From Hydra vulgaris (lineage: Eukaryota; Cnidaria; Hydrozoa; Anthoathecata; Hydridae), in the NCBI RefSeq assembly GCF_038396675.1, contig NC_088929.1, positions 34,255,001 through 34,319,000 on the forward strand: a DNA stretch of 64,000 bases. The letters are read 5' to 3'. How positions within the stretch are numbered: the stretch's first letter is position 1; every line of letters begins with the position of its first letter. The position numbers and the translations under genes are program-made. Positions 34,899 through 48,070 of the stretch are shown piece by piece. The notes under the pieces are model-generated. The model saw only the letters and a program-made list of their open reading frames with translations. It had not been told where the DNA came from and searched no databases.

Positions 34899-35611
34899 TA
34901 GAAAACAATAGAAACAAAGCGATGATAAAAATAAATAAGATAAAAAAATGCAACGACAGGACAGAAAATAAACCAACGGTACCGTAAACCGGTGTCACGT
35001 TAAATAAGTAGATCGTTAGATAAGTATACAAAATGATATTCTGCGCATGCGTTAGTTTACGGATACTTATTTAACGTATTAAGTCACGTTAAATAAGTAG
35101 ATCGTTAAATAAGTAGACAAACTGAACAATCGAGGCATTTTGCTAACCCAGACGAACAAATTAAAAAAAAAAACATACGTTAACCGAACTAAAAGCATTT
35201 CCTTTGCCATGCGAATTGTTATTACTAAAGGGCATTTTTATAGTGATAATTTACTACTTTTAATAATATTTAACTCACGACGTATATTCTAATCGCAATT
35301 TATATCTTTATAGTATAGTATGACAAGAAACATATTTTTAAGAAAAAGCTTTTTGATAGGCCATTCACCCGTATTAATGATATCAAATAAAATAGTCATC
35401 TCACAAGGAAGTTTATTGTATTCCTAAATAATTTAACTGTGCATTTTAGCAAAATGTTTTACGTTAAATTTTTTATCCTTAACCCTTAAACTTAATGATT
35501 GTAAAATTTGTAATTGTTACTTGATTCTACGCAGATAAATAGTAAGGACAGCATTCTGATGTTATCCCAGAAAAAAGAAAAGAAGAGAATTATTAATTCG
35601 TGTCTAGCCTT

Positions 35612-35866
35612 TTTTTGTGTGTTAATTTACCTCCTCAAAGCCGAAAAAGACACTACAGTCAAGGAGGCTGCTTTAGTTGTTGTTACAACCCTCTCTCAAC
35701 TCTATAACTTCGAAACACCAACCACGACGATCAAGATCGCTACGCGGAGAAACAAGTTGAGTGCGGTACTGCCAGGGACGTGGTGGCGATCGAACTCAGA
35801 ACACTTTTTGATTATGAGGCGAGCGCTCTACCACTACACCACTACTGTACTACCGTTGAATAACAA
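35612..35866 (-). repeat. tRNA-derived SINE, copy 2
   Basis: Same family as 20679-20965: minus-strand A-box TAGTGGTGTAGTGGTA and B-box GAGTTCGATC, with the same AGGGACGTGGTGG-type body on the plus strand. Confidence 0.85.
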
Positions 35867-36009
35867 CCTAGTCGGGTATTATTCGACGATTTTAGCGATC
35901 TTAATGTATGCATAGCGCAATAATAATAAAATGTGACTTAGTTTACTATTTCTTACTATGAGAATGTTTTAAATACAAACGATATTAAAGAAACGACACA
36001 CTTCATGCT

Positions 36010-36204
36010 ACACTAAAACTTTATTTGGAAAATAAAATCAATATAATAATATCCTTACACATCAATGAGAAAAATAATATCCTTACACAATATAAATAGC
36101 AAAATAAAACAACATGGTTTTTAAGTCCTTTTGAAAAAATTTAACTTGGTTGAAACTTGGGCATTTTCGGAAGAAATTCGATTTTTCCACATTGAATTAC
36201 AAGC
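36010..36204 (-). other. Possible last exon and 3' UTR
   Basis: After acceptor TATGTAG (minus), one frame gives LVIQCGKIEFLPKMPKFQ plus two residues and a stop at 36141. An AATAAA lies near 36020-36025. No upstream exon is securely linked to it; the peptide is not recognised. Confidence 0.2.
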
Positions 36205-36403
36205 CTACATAGAATAGAAAATTAGTATAATATAAATAGTATCATAAAATCACAACGAATAAATAAAATAATTATAAAAATGCTTTTGTGCCAGAAGAGT
36301 ACTTAATAAATGCATTGATTAATGTATGTCAATAAATTGATTTACAAAATGAACTCTAATTGAAGGATTTGAATTTTTAAATCAAATAAATGTTAAAACA
36401 GCC

Positions 36404-36668
36404 ATATCTTTGATGGGCGGACATAAGAGTATAACTGCAAAAGTGTAACTTTTCAGGAGAGCAAAAAAACATTATTATGAACCCAATTATTTTGCTACAG
36501 AAGCCATATTTTGAGAAATGGGTTATTACTTTTATTCTGTTTGAACCGAATGGTGTAACTATACTGTTAAAACCATTGATGCCGGCATACACAAGACACA
36601 TTTTCTCATATAAATCGTTAAATGGTCAAAAATGCAGTTATACTCTTATGTCCGCCCATCAAAGATAT
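36404..36668. mobile_element. 265-bp MITE with identical 36-nt ends
   Basis: 36404-36439 and 36633-36668 are perfect inverted copies beginning ATATCTTTGATGGGCGG. No coding. Identity of the ends suggests a recent insertion. Confidence 0.92.
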
Positions 36669-37219
36669 ATCAATGCCAGAATAGTCTATACTTTCACAAT
36701 ATTCTATAAAAAATTGATCAAATATCTCATTATAATTAAAAATTACATAGCCATATTTTTAAATACTACTTTTGGTGTAGTTGTAATAGTAGCTATAATC
36801 AACTGCAACTGCAACAAAATGTATGTAAATAAAGAACTGACTTAAATAACTGTACCTATTGACTATATCTTATATCAATAACCCCAGTTGAATAACTGAT
36901 GACAGTAAGAAAAAAACAACTACAAAGTGAGCAAAACAAATCATCATGTCAATAACAAAATAAAGAACAAACAATAGTTGACCTAAATTAGCCAATTGTA
37001 TAACTTTAGACATCTATAAGACACTTACAAAAATAAATTAAGTAATGAATTTTTTAAATATTAACTGGAACATAAGGTACATAAACAAATCAACAATAAA
37101 AAACAAAAAAACATATTTATGTATATTGATCGAATTTAAATATTCAAATATGTCATAAAAACAAAAACAGTAGAAATAACAGGATATATTCACAACATTG
37201 ATAGTACTAAAGACAAACT

Positions 37220-37745
37220 GTTTATGACAGTATAACACAGTAACAAAAGGAAACATCTCTAATTTACCATTCTCAATACATTTCAGGTAATGCTACCGCA
37301 TGTCATTATCTTTTTATATAACTAAACTTAGGTTGATACTGCTACACAAAACCATTGCATTTCTTTCTAAGAAAAAATCACAATCATTTTCATGTGCAAC
37401 TCTATGCACTAACAATGGCACATCACCTTTACTTAAACTATTAAAGAGTGAATCATAAAACTAAACACACTTCCAATGTAAAACAACATCAGGACACATT
37501 ACTTAGAAACACCCAATATGATTTTCTAACATTAATCGTTTGCACTGTAACTTTCTGAAAGACCACATGAATTAAAACAACTAAAAATGCAAAAAATCTA
37601 GATATTTTAAACTTGGAAACCCAAACATTTTAGAAAACTGATATAAAAAAAAACTTTGTGCTATATCAATCAAGGTATCATCAAGCCAGCAAGGTGAGTC
37701 TCTTAAAATATCTAAGGCCTTGTCTTTAGACTGTATTGACAAACT
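37220..37745 (-). pseudogene. Ulp1/C48-like cysteine protease remnant
   Basis: Minus-strand pieces in order: DSPCWLDDTLIDIAQSFF (near 37700-37640), like the WLND substrate-side block of Ulp1-type proteases in transposons; YDSLFNSLS (near 37455); ENDCDFF (near 37370), in the place of the catalytic DCG; then DMR, a stop, and HYLKCIENGKLEMFP (near 37305-37240), like the usual C-terminal block. The blocks are separated by stops or possible introns. In other animals such domains occur in transposon proteins, which fits its place inside element X. The identification is by motif order only. Confidence 0.45.
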
Positions 37746-38874
37746 TTAAAGAAAACTTTAGAAAAATTTGAACTTTGACAGCCCCTTTTTACAACGATAC
37801 TATCATTAACAAATAGCTTTTTTCAAACCTTTACCGCTACCAGTTTACTCTGAACCTTTTTCTCATTGATTGGTTTAAGGAAAATAAGCAGACTTTATCA
37901 AATAATCTAAAATTTTAGAGTTTTTTGAAGAGTACCAAAAATCTATAAAATAAAGTAGTTGCATAAATTGTTAATTTTTCAATATATTTACTTCAATTAT
38001 CAGTAATTGTAATAATATATTTTTTTCAAGTTTTATTAAGGCAAGAGGTCCAATAAGGTCTAAGGGAAGTTTGTGTACCTATAGCCAGATTTTTTTAGTG
38101 CCCAAATTCAAGTCCCCAGACTTGTCTAAAGAAGGCAAAACTGATACGATCAGATCTCTATACTAATTACTTTGTATTAGTATAAGTATATTGACTTATA
38201 CTAATAAAATTCCATCAAGTAAAAGGGTTTAAAAATTAGTAACCCTAGGTACAATAAGCTTTTTTTAAACTGTACCTAGGGTCACTTTCTGAAAATTAGA
38301 TTCAAATCCATAATAAATTTACAGTTAATTTGGTCTTAGATTGTTTTCAATAAGTATTTCTAGTAATACTTAATTGCAACTCTTAAATACATAACAAAAT
38401 TGACTAATAATTCTGAGCAAAATCGACAAATAAGTCAATGCATAAAATGGAAGTTCTAAAACAACTGTGAGTTTTGAGATGCTGAGACATAGTATAAAAT
38501 TAACTTCAGAAACATAAAATAATATAAAATATACAATAATAATAAACTCTTAATCATAAATTATATAAAAGTTTAACTTAAATAGTGGGTTATATATACA
38601 CATACCACAAAGCTGACACTTTTTTATTATAATAACTTATTATTCCATCAGAGACTGCTAAACATCTTCAACAGAGTAATTATAGACTCGCATTTTAATT
38701 ATATAATTTAAAAAAATTTTAAAACATGATTATTTTTGTTTTTTGAGTTTATACCTAACGGAAACAAGACTACTTATTTAACGATAGATTTAACCTACCT
38801 AACGGAAGCTTTGCGCTGTATCTGCGCAGGCGTTACGCTTGCGCAGAACTGACTGTCTACTTATTTAACGCGAC

Positions 38875-41547
38875 ACCGGGGTAACTTTGGCCAGCGGGGT
38901 AACTTTTAGCCAGCGGGGTAACTTTGGCCATTTTTAAAAATTTTAACTAAACATCTGTTACTTTTTAACAGTTAAGTAACGTTTTACTATTTTTGTTTTA
39001 TTTGTAAATGCAATCTTTCTTGCTTAAATTTTGATATGAAGTTTGTTGCAAATGCTCTTTACTATAAGTGAAAAAGAATGAAAACTACATCTTGGTAAAA
39101 CACAATCAAAAACTGTAAAACAGAATGTTGTCTGGGCGAAGATAAAAATGATAGCATACAACTCAGTTTTACTTCTGTTTTAAAGACAAAAGTTCAAATA
39201 AAATTAAGTGAAAAGTTTTTGGCTCAAGTAACAACATTCTGGTTTTTTTACAGGGTGGTCAAAGTTACCCCGTAGGTTTATACTCTTTTGGGGTAACTTT
39301 GGCCATGTAAATAATATTCATTTTAAAGTAGTTTGATCGTTATTTATTCTAACTATAATATTTTTTGAAGCATGTTATCCGAATTGTTTATTTTGAAAAA
39401 CAGTTTTTAGCATAAATGTATTTTAGGATTATTAAAAAAGTATATTTTCTTGTTAAACTGTTGTTGTTGTTGCTAAATCATAATTTTGTTAACTTTATAA
39501 AAAAATTAAAATTTAGAGAATCTTATTTTTAAATTCAATTGCAATTTAATAAAATTATATTATAGTTTAATAAATTACTACATTGCAGTTTGCTTGTGTT
39601 GTTTATATTCACTTTTGTTTAAAGCATAATGCCTCGTAAATATAACAAGCATAGTGTTGGAAAACGTGCATACAACACTTGTTCTAATACCATTCTTTTG
39701 AAAGAGTGTATGGGTGCAATTAATGAAGGTATGTCTATTCGTCAAGCCTCAAAAAGGTACATAATAAAATGAAGTCAAAGCATAAAAAATGTATTGGTGC
39801 ACCAACCATTTTTACTTATGATGAGGAGCATTTATTTTCATCTAGAATCAAGGTCATGTGTGATTGGGGATTTCCATTAAATAAACTTGATGTTAAAATG
39901 TTAGTAGCTGGTTATTTAAAATCGCAAAATCGTACTGTAAAAATATTTAAAAACAATATTCCTGGTGATGATTGGGTCTCAAGTTTTATGAAACGTTCAC
40001 AGTTTCCACCTTGTAACATTTGGAATTATGATGAAACAAATTTGCGTGATGACCCTGGAAATAAAAAAGTTGTTATGAAACGTGGAACTAAGTACCCCGA
40101 GAGAATAATGAATAGCAGTAAAGCTTGTTTCTCTGTAATGTTTTGTGGAAATGGTGTTGGAGAAATTCTTCCACCATACACAGTTTTTAAAAGCACACAT
40201 TTATACGATTTATGGATAAAACATGGTCCCAAAAATTCTCGCTTTAATAGAACCCAATCTGGCTGGTTTGATGAAGTTACTTTTGAGGATTGGTTTTTTC
40301 GAAATTATTGCCATGCATTAAGAAACAAACTGGAAAAAAAGCATTAATAGGTGACAATCTCTCCTCCCATTTAAGTTATAAAGTTATTCATTCTTGTGAA
40401 AAATATAACATTAGATTCATATGCCTTCTGCCCAATTCAACCCATTTACTCTTGATGTTGCATTATTTGCACCATTAAAAAAAGCCTGGAGAAGTATACA
40501 TCTGGGTTGGAAACTTACTTCTCGTGGTAAAAAATTTGCAACGTTACCAAAAGAAGATTTCTCTAAGTTGCTGAATGATTTAATGACATCCATTAATGAA
40601 TGTTCGAGAAAAAATTTAATCAGTGGATTTAGAGCTTGTGGTTTGGTGCCATTTAATCCTAATGTTGTGTATATCAAATTACCAAGTGAAAACGCCTTAA
40701 GTCCTCGCAAAGCTTTAGACCAGAGCCTTTTAGACATATTAAATGAGAAAAAAATGAAGGTGGTGATAAGAAATATGTTACACAAAGTAAAAATAAGAAT
40801 AAAAAAAATATATCCAAAAAAAGGCTTAAAATTGAAACAGGAAAATCAATTTCTGTAGAATACAATAGTGAAACAGAAACAGCATCTGAAGGTGAATCAG
40901 GCTCTATTGAATTTATGATAGATTACTGAAGAGATGCCTAAATTTTTCTTAAAAAAACAGAGTTTATGTTACAAATTGTTTGTTTATGTTACAAATTGTT
41001 TGTGTTACAAATTGTCGCAATTTGTGTTACAAGTTGTGTTATACAAGTTTTGTTATAAATTGAAATAAGTTGTGTTACAAAGAGTTTATGTTACAAATTG
41101 TTTGTACTCTCTTATTTTTTGCTTTTTCTGACATTTAATAAAAAAATAATTAAAAAAAAAATTTTTTTAGCTAATATGTTTCTTTAATACTGTTTATATT
41201 TATTTTTATTGTCCCTTTTTTAATTTCTTGACATTTTTAGGTATCCCTTTTTGAAATAAAAGCTACTGTAAGTTTAAATTACATTAAATGTGGTTAATAA
41301 CACTTAATTTACATCCGGTGCTAAAAAAACAATTTACTATGACAAAGTTACCCCATTGCCGGGTAACATTGACCACCTCATTATTTCCATAAAATCTTAG
41401 ATTTGGTGAGTATAATTAAAACGCCATTTTACTAATTAAATGATATTAGTAATGCACAACTTTTAGCATCAAAATAGTTTTGGGAAAATATTCCTTTTTT
41501 TCAAAAAGTTATCTTCTTTATCAAAATTGGTACAAAGTTACCCCGGT
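38875..41547 (+). mobile_element. Pogo/Tigger-like transposon, decayed
   Basis: Outer ends ACCGGGGTAACTTTG are inverted. GGGGTAACTTTGGCCA words recur at about 38878, 38899, 38918, 39250 (inverted), 39290, 41345 (inverted) and 41530 (inverted). Contains a broken DDD transposase of the jerky/pogo type. Its left end is fused to the right end of element X; no target duplication seen. Confidence 0.8.
39629..40858 (+). pseudogene. Pogo/Tigger-like (DDE_1) transposase pseudogene
   Basis: Starts MPRKYNKHSVGKRAYN with a short HTH (GMSIRQASKRY) near 39735, then shifts frame. The next part (39769-40347) has CDWGFPLNKLDVKMLV, NIPGDDWVSSF, then IWNYDETNL (first Asp), RGTKYPERIMNSSK and WFDEVTFEDWFF. After another shift come LIGDNLSSHLS (second Asp) and, in a third frame, TLDVALFAPLKKAW (third Asp). 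About 45 residues are missing between SSFMKR and NIWNYDE compared with relatives. Two or more frameshifts and this deletion make it inactive; otherwise conservation is good. Confidence 0.85.
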
Positions 41548-41924
41548 TTATGGTAACACGAATTTTTTAAAAAGTGTTTTTTTGTTTTTGTTTTTTTTTC
41601 CCTTTCATTTAGCCGTACAAATATTTACAAGTTCCGTGTTTTATAATATATATGTAAAAATGGCAAGGACGAGAAGAAGACAGATTTGTCTTATCACCAA
41701 GTCCCTTGTTTTTTCTGGACATTTATATAAATACGTTGTAACTAAAATTAAAAATGAGAGAAAAAAGCAAAATGTTTCAAAGAAGTTTATATAAGATGCA
41801 AAATAGTTAAAGTCTTTCAAAGTTGTTTTTAATAAAAGTTAAGGAAGTAATTTATTCTCAATAACATGAAGATTAACTTACGGTCATGCAATGCTATATA
41901 TATTCATACTAGCTGGAGTTACCC

Positions 41925-42250
41925 GGCGTTGCCCGGGCCAATATTTAAACTGGCTTACCTGATATCTGTACACAAAAATGGTCCCCCCTGACCTCGGGGT
42001 ACGGGGTCAAAACCCAGCTAAGAACCTTCTCCCCCTCGAGGACTACCCCCATGCCAAATTTCATCGAGATCGGTCCGGCGGTTTGGATTTCTATAGAGAA
42101 CAAACAATTTTTTAGCCCCCCTGACCCCGGGGTCAAAACCCAGCTAAGAACCTTCTCCCCCTCGAGGACTAATCCATGCCAAATTTCATCGAGATCGGTC
42201 CGGCGGTTTGGATTTCTATAGAGAACAAACAAACACACACACATTGCCCT
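41925..42250. repeat. GC-rich dispersed repeat with internal 105-bp duplication
   Basis: GTTACCCGGCGTTGCCCGGG is followed by two direct copies of a unit that includes CAAAACCCAGCTAAGAACC, CATCGAGATCGGTCCGGCGG and GATTTCTATAGAGAACAAAC, ending in CA and TATATA repeats. The composition differs sharply from the surroundings. Confidence 0.8.
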
Positions 42251-42375
42251 TTATATATATAAAAAATTTCAAAGTTATTCATTAAAATAAAATTTTAATA
42301 AATCATTCAAGAAAACCAAAACCAACAGCTAAAAAAGAAAACATAAAAAAAGGAAAGTATAAAAGTTAATTTATA

Positions 42376-43000
<625 letters not shown>

Positions 43001-43159
43001 AATGCTGTAAATCTATATAATTACTTTTTCATAATATAATTGAATATAATGTATTTAATTAAAGACTTTAGGCCCGTCCAGACAAAAAAAGCATGCACTA
43101 ATAGATAATTTTCAAATATAACTTTTTTATAGGTAGATATAAAAATAATTCTCTGTTTT

Positions 43160-44450
43160 TTAATTATTTAAAAGTAATAGTTTTAGCTTTTGTTTAAACT
43201 GTTCAAGAGTTTTAAGTCTTTTAATATCATTACTAATTATCTTATTCCATACATTAGGCCCTCTAATAGTTATTGAGAACTTGGTTGACTCATATATAGT
43301 TTTGGGTTGTACAAAGTTGTTACTTGAATATTTAGTCATGTATTTGTGTTGAATTTTATTAAATAATGGTTTGAAGATATTTGGTATTGTATTATTATTA
43401 GTTTTATACATAAAAATTAGCAGATGATATATATTTATTTGGTACAAATTTGATATTTCTAGATTGTTGAACAATGGTCCAGAATGTTAGAAGCGGTGTG
43501 CATTTGATAATAATCTAATTGCATGTTTTTGTTGGTAAACAGCTTTTTTGTCTTTGTCTTATTGGTGCTGCACCAGGCAATGTTTGCATAATTCAGGTAG
43601 GAGTGAATAAATTAGTAATATATTATATAATATAAAATTTTATTTTCAATCATGTTTATGTGGTCTTTCCAATTTATGTTTTCATCTAGAATTACACTTT
43701 GAAATTTTATTGTACATTCTCTTTTTACGATGTATTCTCCAATAATATGTTTTGGAAGCTGGGTTTTATCTTTTTTATGGAGGCGATGAAAAATAGTATA
43801 ATTAGTTTTAGTTAAATTAATTGTAAGTTTATTCATATTTAACCATTCGGTTAGTTTTAGAAGTTCGATGTTGACCGTTTTAAATAATGTTGTCATATCA
43901 CTGTGAGAATAAAATAAACTTGTATCATCAGCAAATAAAATAGAATCTAGAATATTAGAAGCTTTGCTTAAATCATTAATATAGATTAAAAATAAAAGTG
44001 GTCCTAATATAGATCCTTGAGGAACGTCGCAAGTAATTGACTTATTGTTAGTTTTTTCATTCCCGAATGAAATATATTGTTTTCTATTAGATAAGTAGCT
44101 TTTAAACCAAGCTATGATTTTATTTTTGATTCCGTAGTTTTCTTATTTTTTAATTAAAATACTATGATCAACAGTGTCGAACGCCTTACTAAGATCTATG
44201 AAAACACCTAAAGTGAACTTGTTTTTGTCAAAACCTTGAAAAATAATCTGAATAAGATGAAGAATTGCATGATCAGTAGATTGCCCTGTTTTGAAGCTAA
44301 GTTGTTTGTTATAAAGAATATTATTTTTTTCTAAAAATAAGTATAATTTGTTATACATAATGCGTTCTAGTATTTTCGAGAAGCATGGAAGAATGGAAAT
44401 AGGTCTATAGTTAGAAATATTAGTATTATCTCCAGACTTGAAAAGGTAAA
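43160..44450 (-). pseudogene. LINE reverse transcriptase, 5'-truncated
   Basis: The minus strand reads from NYRPISILPCFSKILERIMY (about 44440) through FIDLSKAFDTVDHSIL, a stop, AWFKSYLSNRKQYISF, DVPQGSILGPLLFLIYINDL, LFADDTSLFYSH with the catalytic FADD, and LTEWLNMNKLTINLTKTNY. The last part is FSITIRGPNVWNK and a short tail near 43160. Only a few stops, so relatively young. It lacks the endonuclease half. CR1/L2-like by motif style. Confidence 0.85.
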
Positions 44451-46625
44451 AAAAAAGAAAAAAAGAAAGTGTTATATGTACAGTTTTACATTTCCTGGCA
44501 CAAATGGCACACGTGAATTTATAAAATTTTCATAAAAAACAAAAAAAAAGAGAAATTTAAAAGGTGATTTAGAACCTAAGAAAGTATTTGCGTCGCACTT
44601 GATTTATTTTTAAGTACCAAACATCCTTAAAAACAAAACGCCGGGTCAAACGAATAAAAACAACACTAAGTCGAAAAAAATATCTTTTAAAAATGTTATG
44701 TTATGAAATAAAGAATATAGGGGAGAGAAGGGTATTGGCGAACACCTAAGCGGGAATGCAAATTAAAGACACCAGTTATACAAAATTGATATTTATAATC
44801 ATATTTATTGCTTATCAATTAGTTTAAGTATTCAGTCACAAACCCTCAAAAGCAACTTTTTAAAATCTTATTGTAAAATAAAAATCTTTGGCAAAAATAA
44901 AACCATTGGTGTTCGGAATTACCCTACCTACGTGGGGTAATTCCGAACACATCGGGGGGCAATCACAAACACTGTTGTGTAATAACGAATAAAATGCTAA
45001 TTGTAATAATTAAGTCTAAAAATTATATTATGCAACAACAACAACAAAAAGAGTGGCTTTATTTTCATAAAAGCTACAATAGAGTGTTACTAAAGATAAA
45101 AATGCATAAAATTATCAGAAAAAGCTAAAATCAAATTATAGTAAATAACATCCGCAGTTTCATTACACTACTGCACGTTTGGAACTGAGTATAGGATCCC
45201 TTCTCAGCAGGGATCCTATACTCAGTTAAATAATTTAAATTTTAATAAAATAATACATTTTAACATAACATAACATTTTTATTTACTTATGTTTTAAAAA
45301 TATTAAAAGGACACTGATGTATTTACCATACTCTACGAAGTATTTATGGTATACAAAAAAGATACAGAAAAGAAAAAAAAGTTCGCAATCTTAAGGTTCC
45401 AAGAATCGGAAATAAAATTGGAAATAAAGTTGAAATGCAAAAAGAAAAAATAAGGTAGTTAAATTATAGTTAAGTCAACTAGAATTAGTTTTAGAATAGA
45501 TTAAATGAAAAAAAGGTAAAAAAAAGTTTTGCAATTTTCGAAAATGGTGAATATCTATCATTACCAGTAACAGATTGCATTGCAGTTGTACCATTTATGC
45601 AACAACCTGGAACCTGAAATAACTATACCTCACCTAATGCTTTGAAATCTTACTCAAAAATATCTGCTTGGAAAAGAACGCTAAAAGTAGATTATTAAAA
45701 ACAACCATCTTGACTGATACGCCATTTAGTAAACAAATTCGTTTATCTACAAAATTGAATACCCAAAAGCAAACTAACTAAAAAAAAAGGTCACCTTAGA
45801 AAAAGAGAGAAATAAAAAACTACTTGCTAAGGAATAAAAAAAAAATTAAATCAAGCAGTAATAAAAACAAAATTGGTATTTCTTACATAAGATCAAACTG
45901 ACATAAATTAGAAATGATAGTACCCCAGTTGGAGTAATATGATCTTCATTGATTATTATCTGATTCTCCAGATCTTTACATTAATCTTTGGCAAGGGTTA
46001 TTTTAAAGTTGAAGTATAACCTGTTTATAAAAAAATAGTCTATTAAAATACCTATATATTATAAAATCCAGATTGTTAAAGATGGTTTGTGTCACTCTCC
46101 TTAGGTCAAACTTAGAATATTCTCATAGAGGAAAGTAATTGCTACTACTTTGAGTTTCAGCTCATGTGGTGGTAATCCAGACATACTGATTGAATTGAGA
46201 AGTTCAGTAGAAAAGTTAGCAATTTCTTTAATATCTTCGAATTTGAATAATTAAAATTAAATCAATTTAAAACTATTTTTCGCATTAACTCGAGAACTGA
46301 TTTTTGTGAAAATTGTTGTCAAGTTGTTTACGTAAAAAATTAAAAACTCTTTCTTTTAATTATATACGTAAAAAATTAAAAACTGGTGGGCTAAGAGACT
46401 TTTGGGTTTTATGTTGTGTCACTCAAATGTCACGTAACTCAAATGAAACCTTTTTTATTCTTGAGTTTTTGTCTTATAACAATAGAAAAGAGTTTTTTTT
46501 TTAAACCCAAACAAAGTGCTAAAAGTCATAATTGGAGCAAAAAGGTAAACCAATTTTTTTTTTTTTTTTTTTTGTTCTTTATATTTATCCAAAATAAATT
46601 TTACAACAAAAGAATGAATAAAGTT
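44451..46625. other. AT-rich region without a recognised gene, two hairpins
   Basis: Holds inverted repeats at 44909-44950 (16-nt arms GTGTTCGGAATTACCC) and 45183-45227 (18-nt arms AACTGAGTATAGGATCCC). GGGGAGAGAAGGGTATTGG at 44720 may be a transposon end. No coding recognised. Confidence 0.5.
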
Positions 46626-46894
46626 TTGTTTTCTTTACTCAATGAGAACTTCTCTCTTACAAAATTATAATCACTATTATACTAAATTACATACCTCAAA
46701 TATTACAATTACAACCCACATACACATATTTACAATTTCACATTAACCATATAAACACCTTAGCAATTACATAAAAAACCGTACAAACATATTAACAGCA
46801 ATTATCAAATATATACACACTTTAATTACAAACCACTTAACGTCACGAAACACTTTTACTTTTAACCTTATATAACTACACTCCTCTTTGACCC

Positions 46895-47560
46895 TTAAGG
46901 GTCATATAAACAGTAATCAATATATTTTTTCGGCATGCATTGCTCTCGAGCACTTCTTTGCAAAGGCATCTCCGTTTCTTGGAGACTATCTTCGACCTCG
47001 ATGTCCACTTTATTCACGTCATCAGTTCCTTCAACTTGGTCCTCATTGATTTCAACAATGTCTTTGCAATTATTGCCCTTACCTCTTTCCACATCCGGAA
47101 TAAAGCATAAGGGCTAACTTTACATCGAGATCTAATATGTTTCACGTGGGGCGGAACCCCATTCACTTCAAAAACTTGTTCCGACACGTCTTTGGTTTCT
47201 GTCGCTGGCTTCCACTTGGTACGGCACTTTGTATTGGGTGGTTTCAACCAAACTTTATCACCTGCTCCAAATATTTTTTTTTGTGCTTTTGTTTACCAGA
47301 TGATTTCTTTTTCTTAATTCCTTGTTACCAATTCGATAACTATATATTTTCTCCATTGGTCGTTCGTCATTTTTATCGACAGCAACATTGTACCAATATA
47401 CTGCTTCTGGTATTGATATTTTAGATCGTTCTGCTATTCTTTTTATTGTGAGATGGTTTCTTTCCAGCGTTCCGTTCCTCTCAGGGTAATAAGCGACCCA
47501 AAACGTGATACGCACTCCCCAACTGTCAAAGAAACTCTTCATTTCTTCAGTCTTAAACAA
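46895..47560 (-). pseudogene. Gypsy-type integrase remnant
   Basis: Reads KTEEMKSFFDSWGVRI, AYYPERNGTLERNHLTIKRI and PEAVYWYNVA, the second half of a retroviral-type integrase core with its Glu. The upstream TDNG block is changed to TNNK. A C-terminal part follows in other frames (WLKPPNTKCRTKW, VEGTDDVNKVDI, ending YDP). Confidence 0.82.
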
Positions 47561-47582
47561 TGCCTTATTATTAGTTAATATT

Positions 47583-48070
47583 TCAGATGGCGCGTAATAT
47601 CAATCGAGTCCTTTGTTGCTCGAAATTATGATGATAAAACATAACATCAATCGGGTCCTTTGTTGCTCGAAGTTGTGATGATAAAAACTCGGGCAATCCC
47701 ACAACAAATGTCAAACGTACTGTCTCTTCAGACAATTTCGCAAGATAAGCAAATCGTTTCAAATCATCAAAAAACACATCAACTCTCCATCATGTAACTT
47801 TCGTTTTGTGAAAAGTTCATATGCACTGTAAACATCCAATGAGAACACTGTTAGCAGCACTTGTTTGATTTCTATTGCATTTTGCTTATCTTCAATGGTT
47901 AAAGCGTCATAAACCGAATACACAGTTTTTCTAAGAAGAATTAGAAAAAATAGCTCCAGCTTTATGCTCTGCATTTCAGCTATTACTTTGGTTCTTTGCA
48001 TCCACACCGTAGCATCTGAATTTCCATCATACGTTTCAAACATATCAAATAATTTAATACTTGAATTCAT
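47583..48070 (-). pseudogene. Gypsy-type gag remnant
   Basis: Starts MNSSIKLFDMFETYDGNSDA and continues as a gag core (VYDALTIEDKQNAIEIKQVL); after a frame change, FFDDLKRFAYLAKLSEETVR and FVVGLPEFLSSQLRATK. A tandem duplication of about 45 bases lies at 47602-47690, at the junction to the integrase part. Confidence 0.75.

Larger units (their letters stand above)
34989..38879. mobile_element. 3.9-kb TIR element with protease remnant (element X)
   Basis: Ends CCGGTGTCACGTTAAATAAG and CCGGTGTCGCGTTAAATAAG are inverted. CGTTAAATAAGTAG is repeated several times near both ends. Inside are a SINE, a MITE and, on the minus strand, a decayed Ulp1/C48-like protease region. The superfamily is not recognised. 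No clear target duplication: the right end overlaps the pogo-like element's first bases. Confidence 0.6.
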
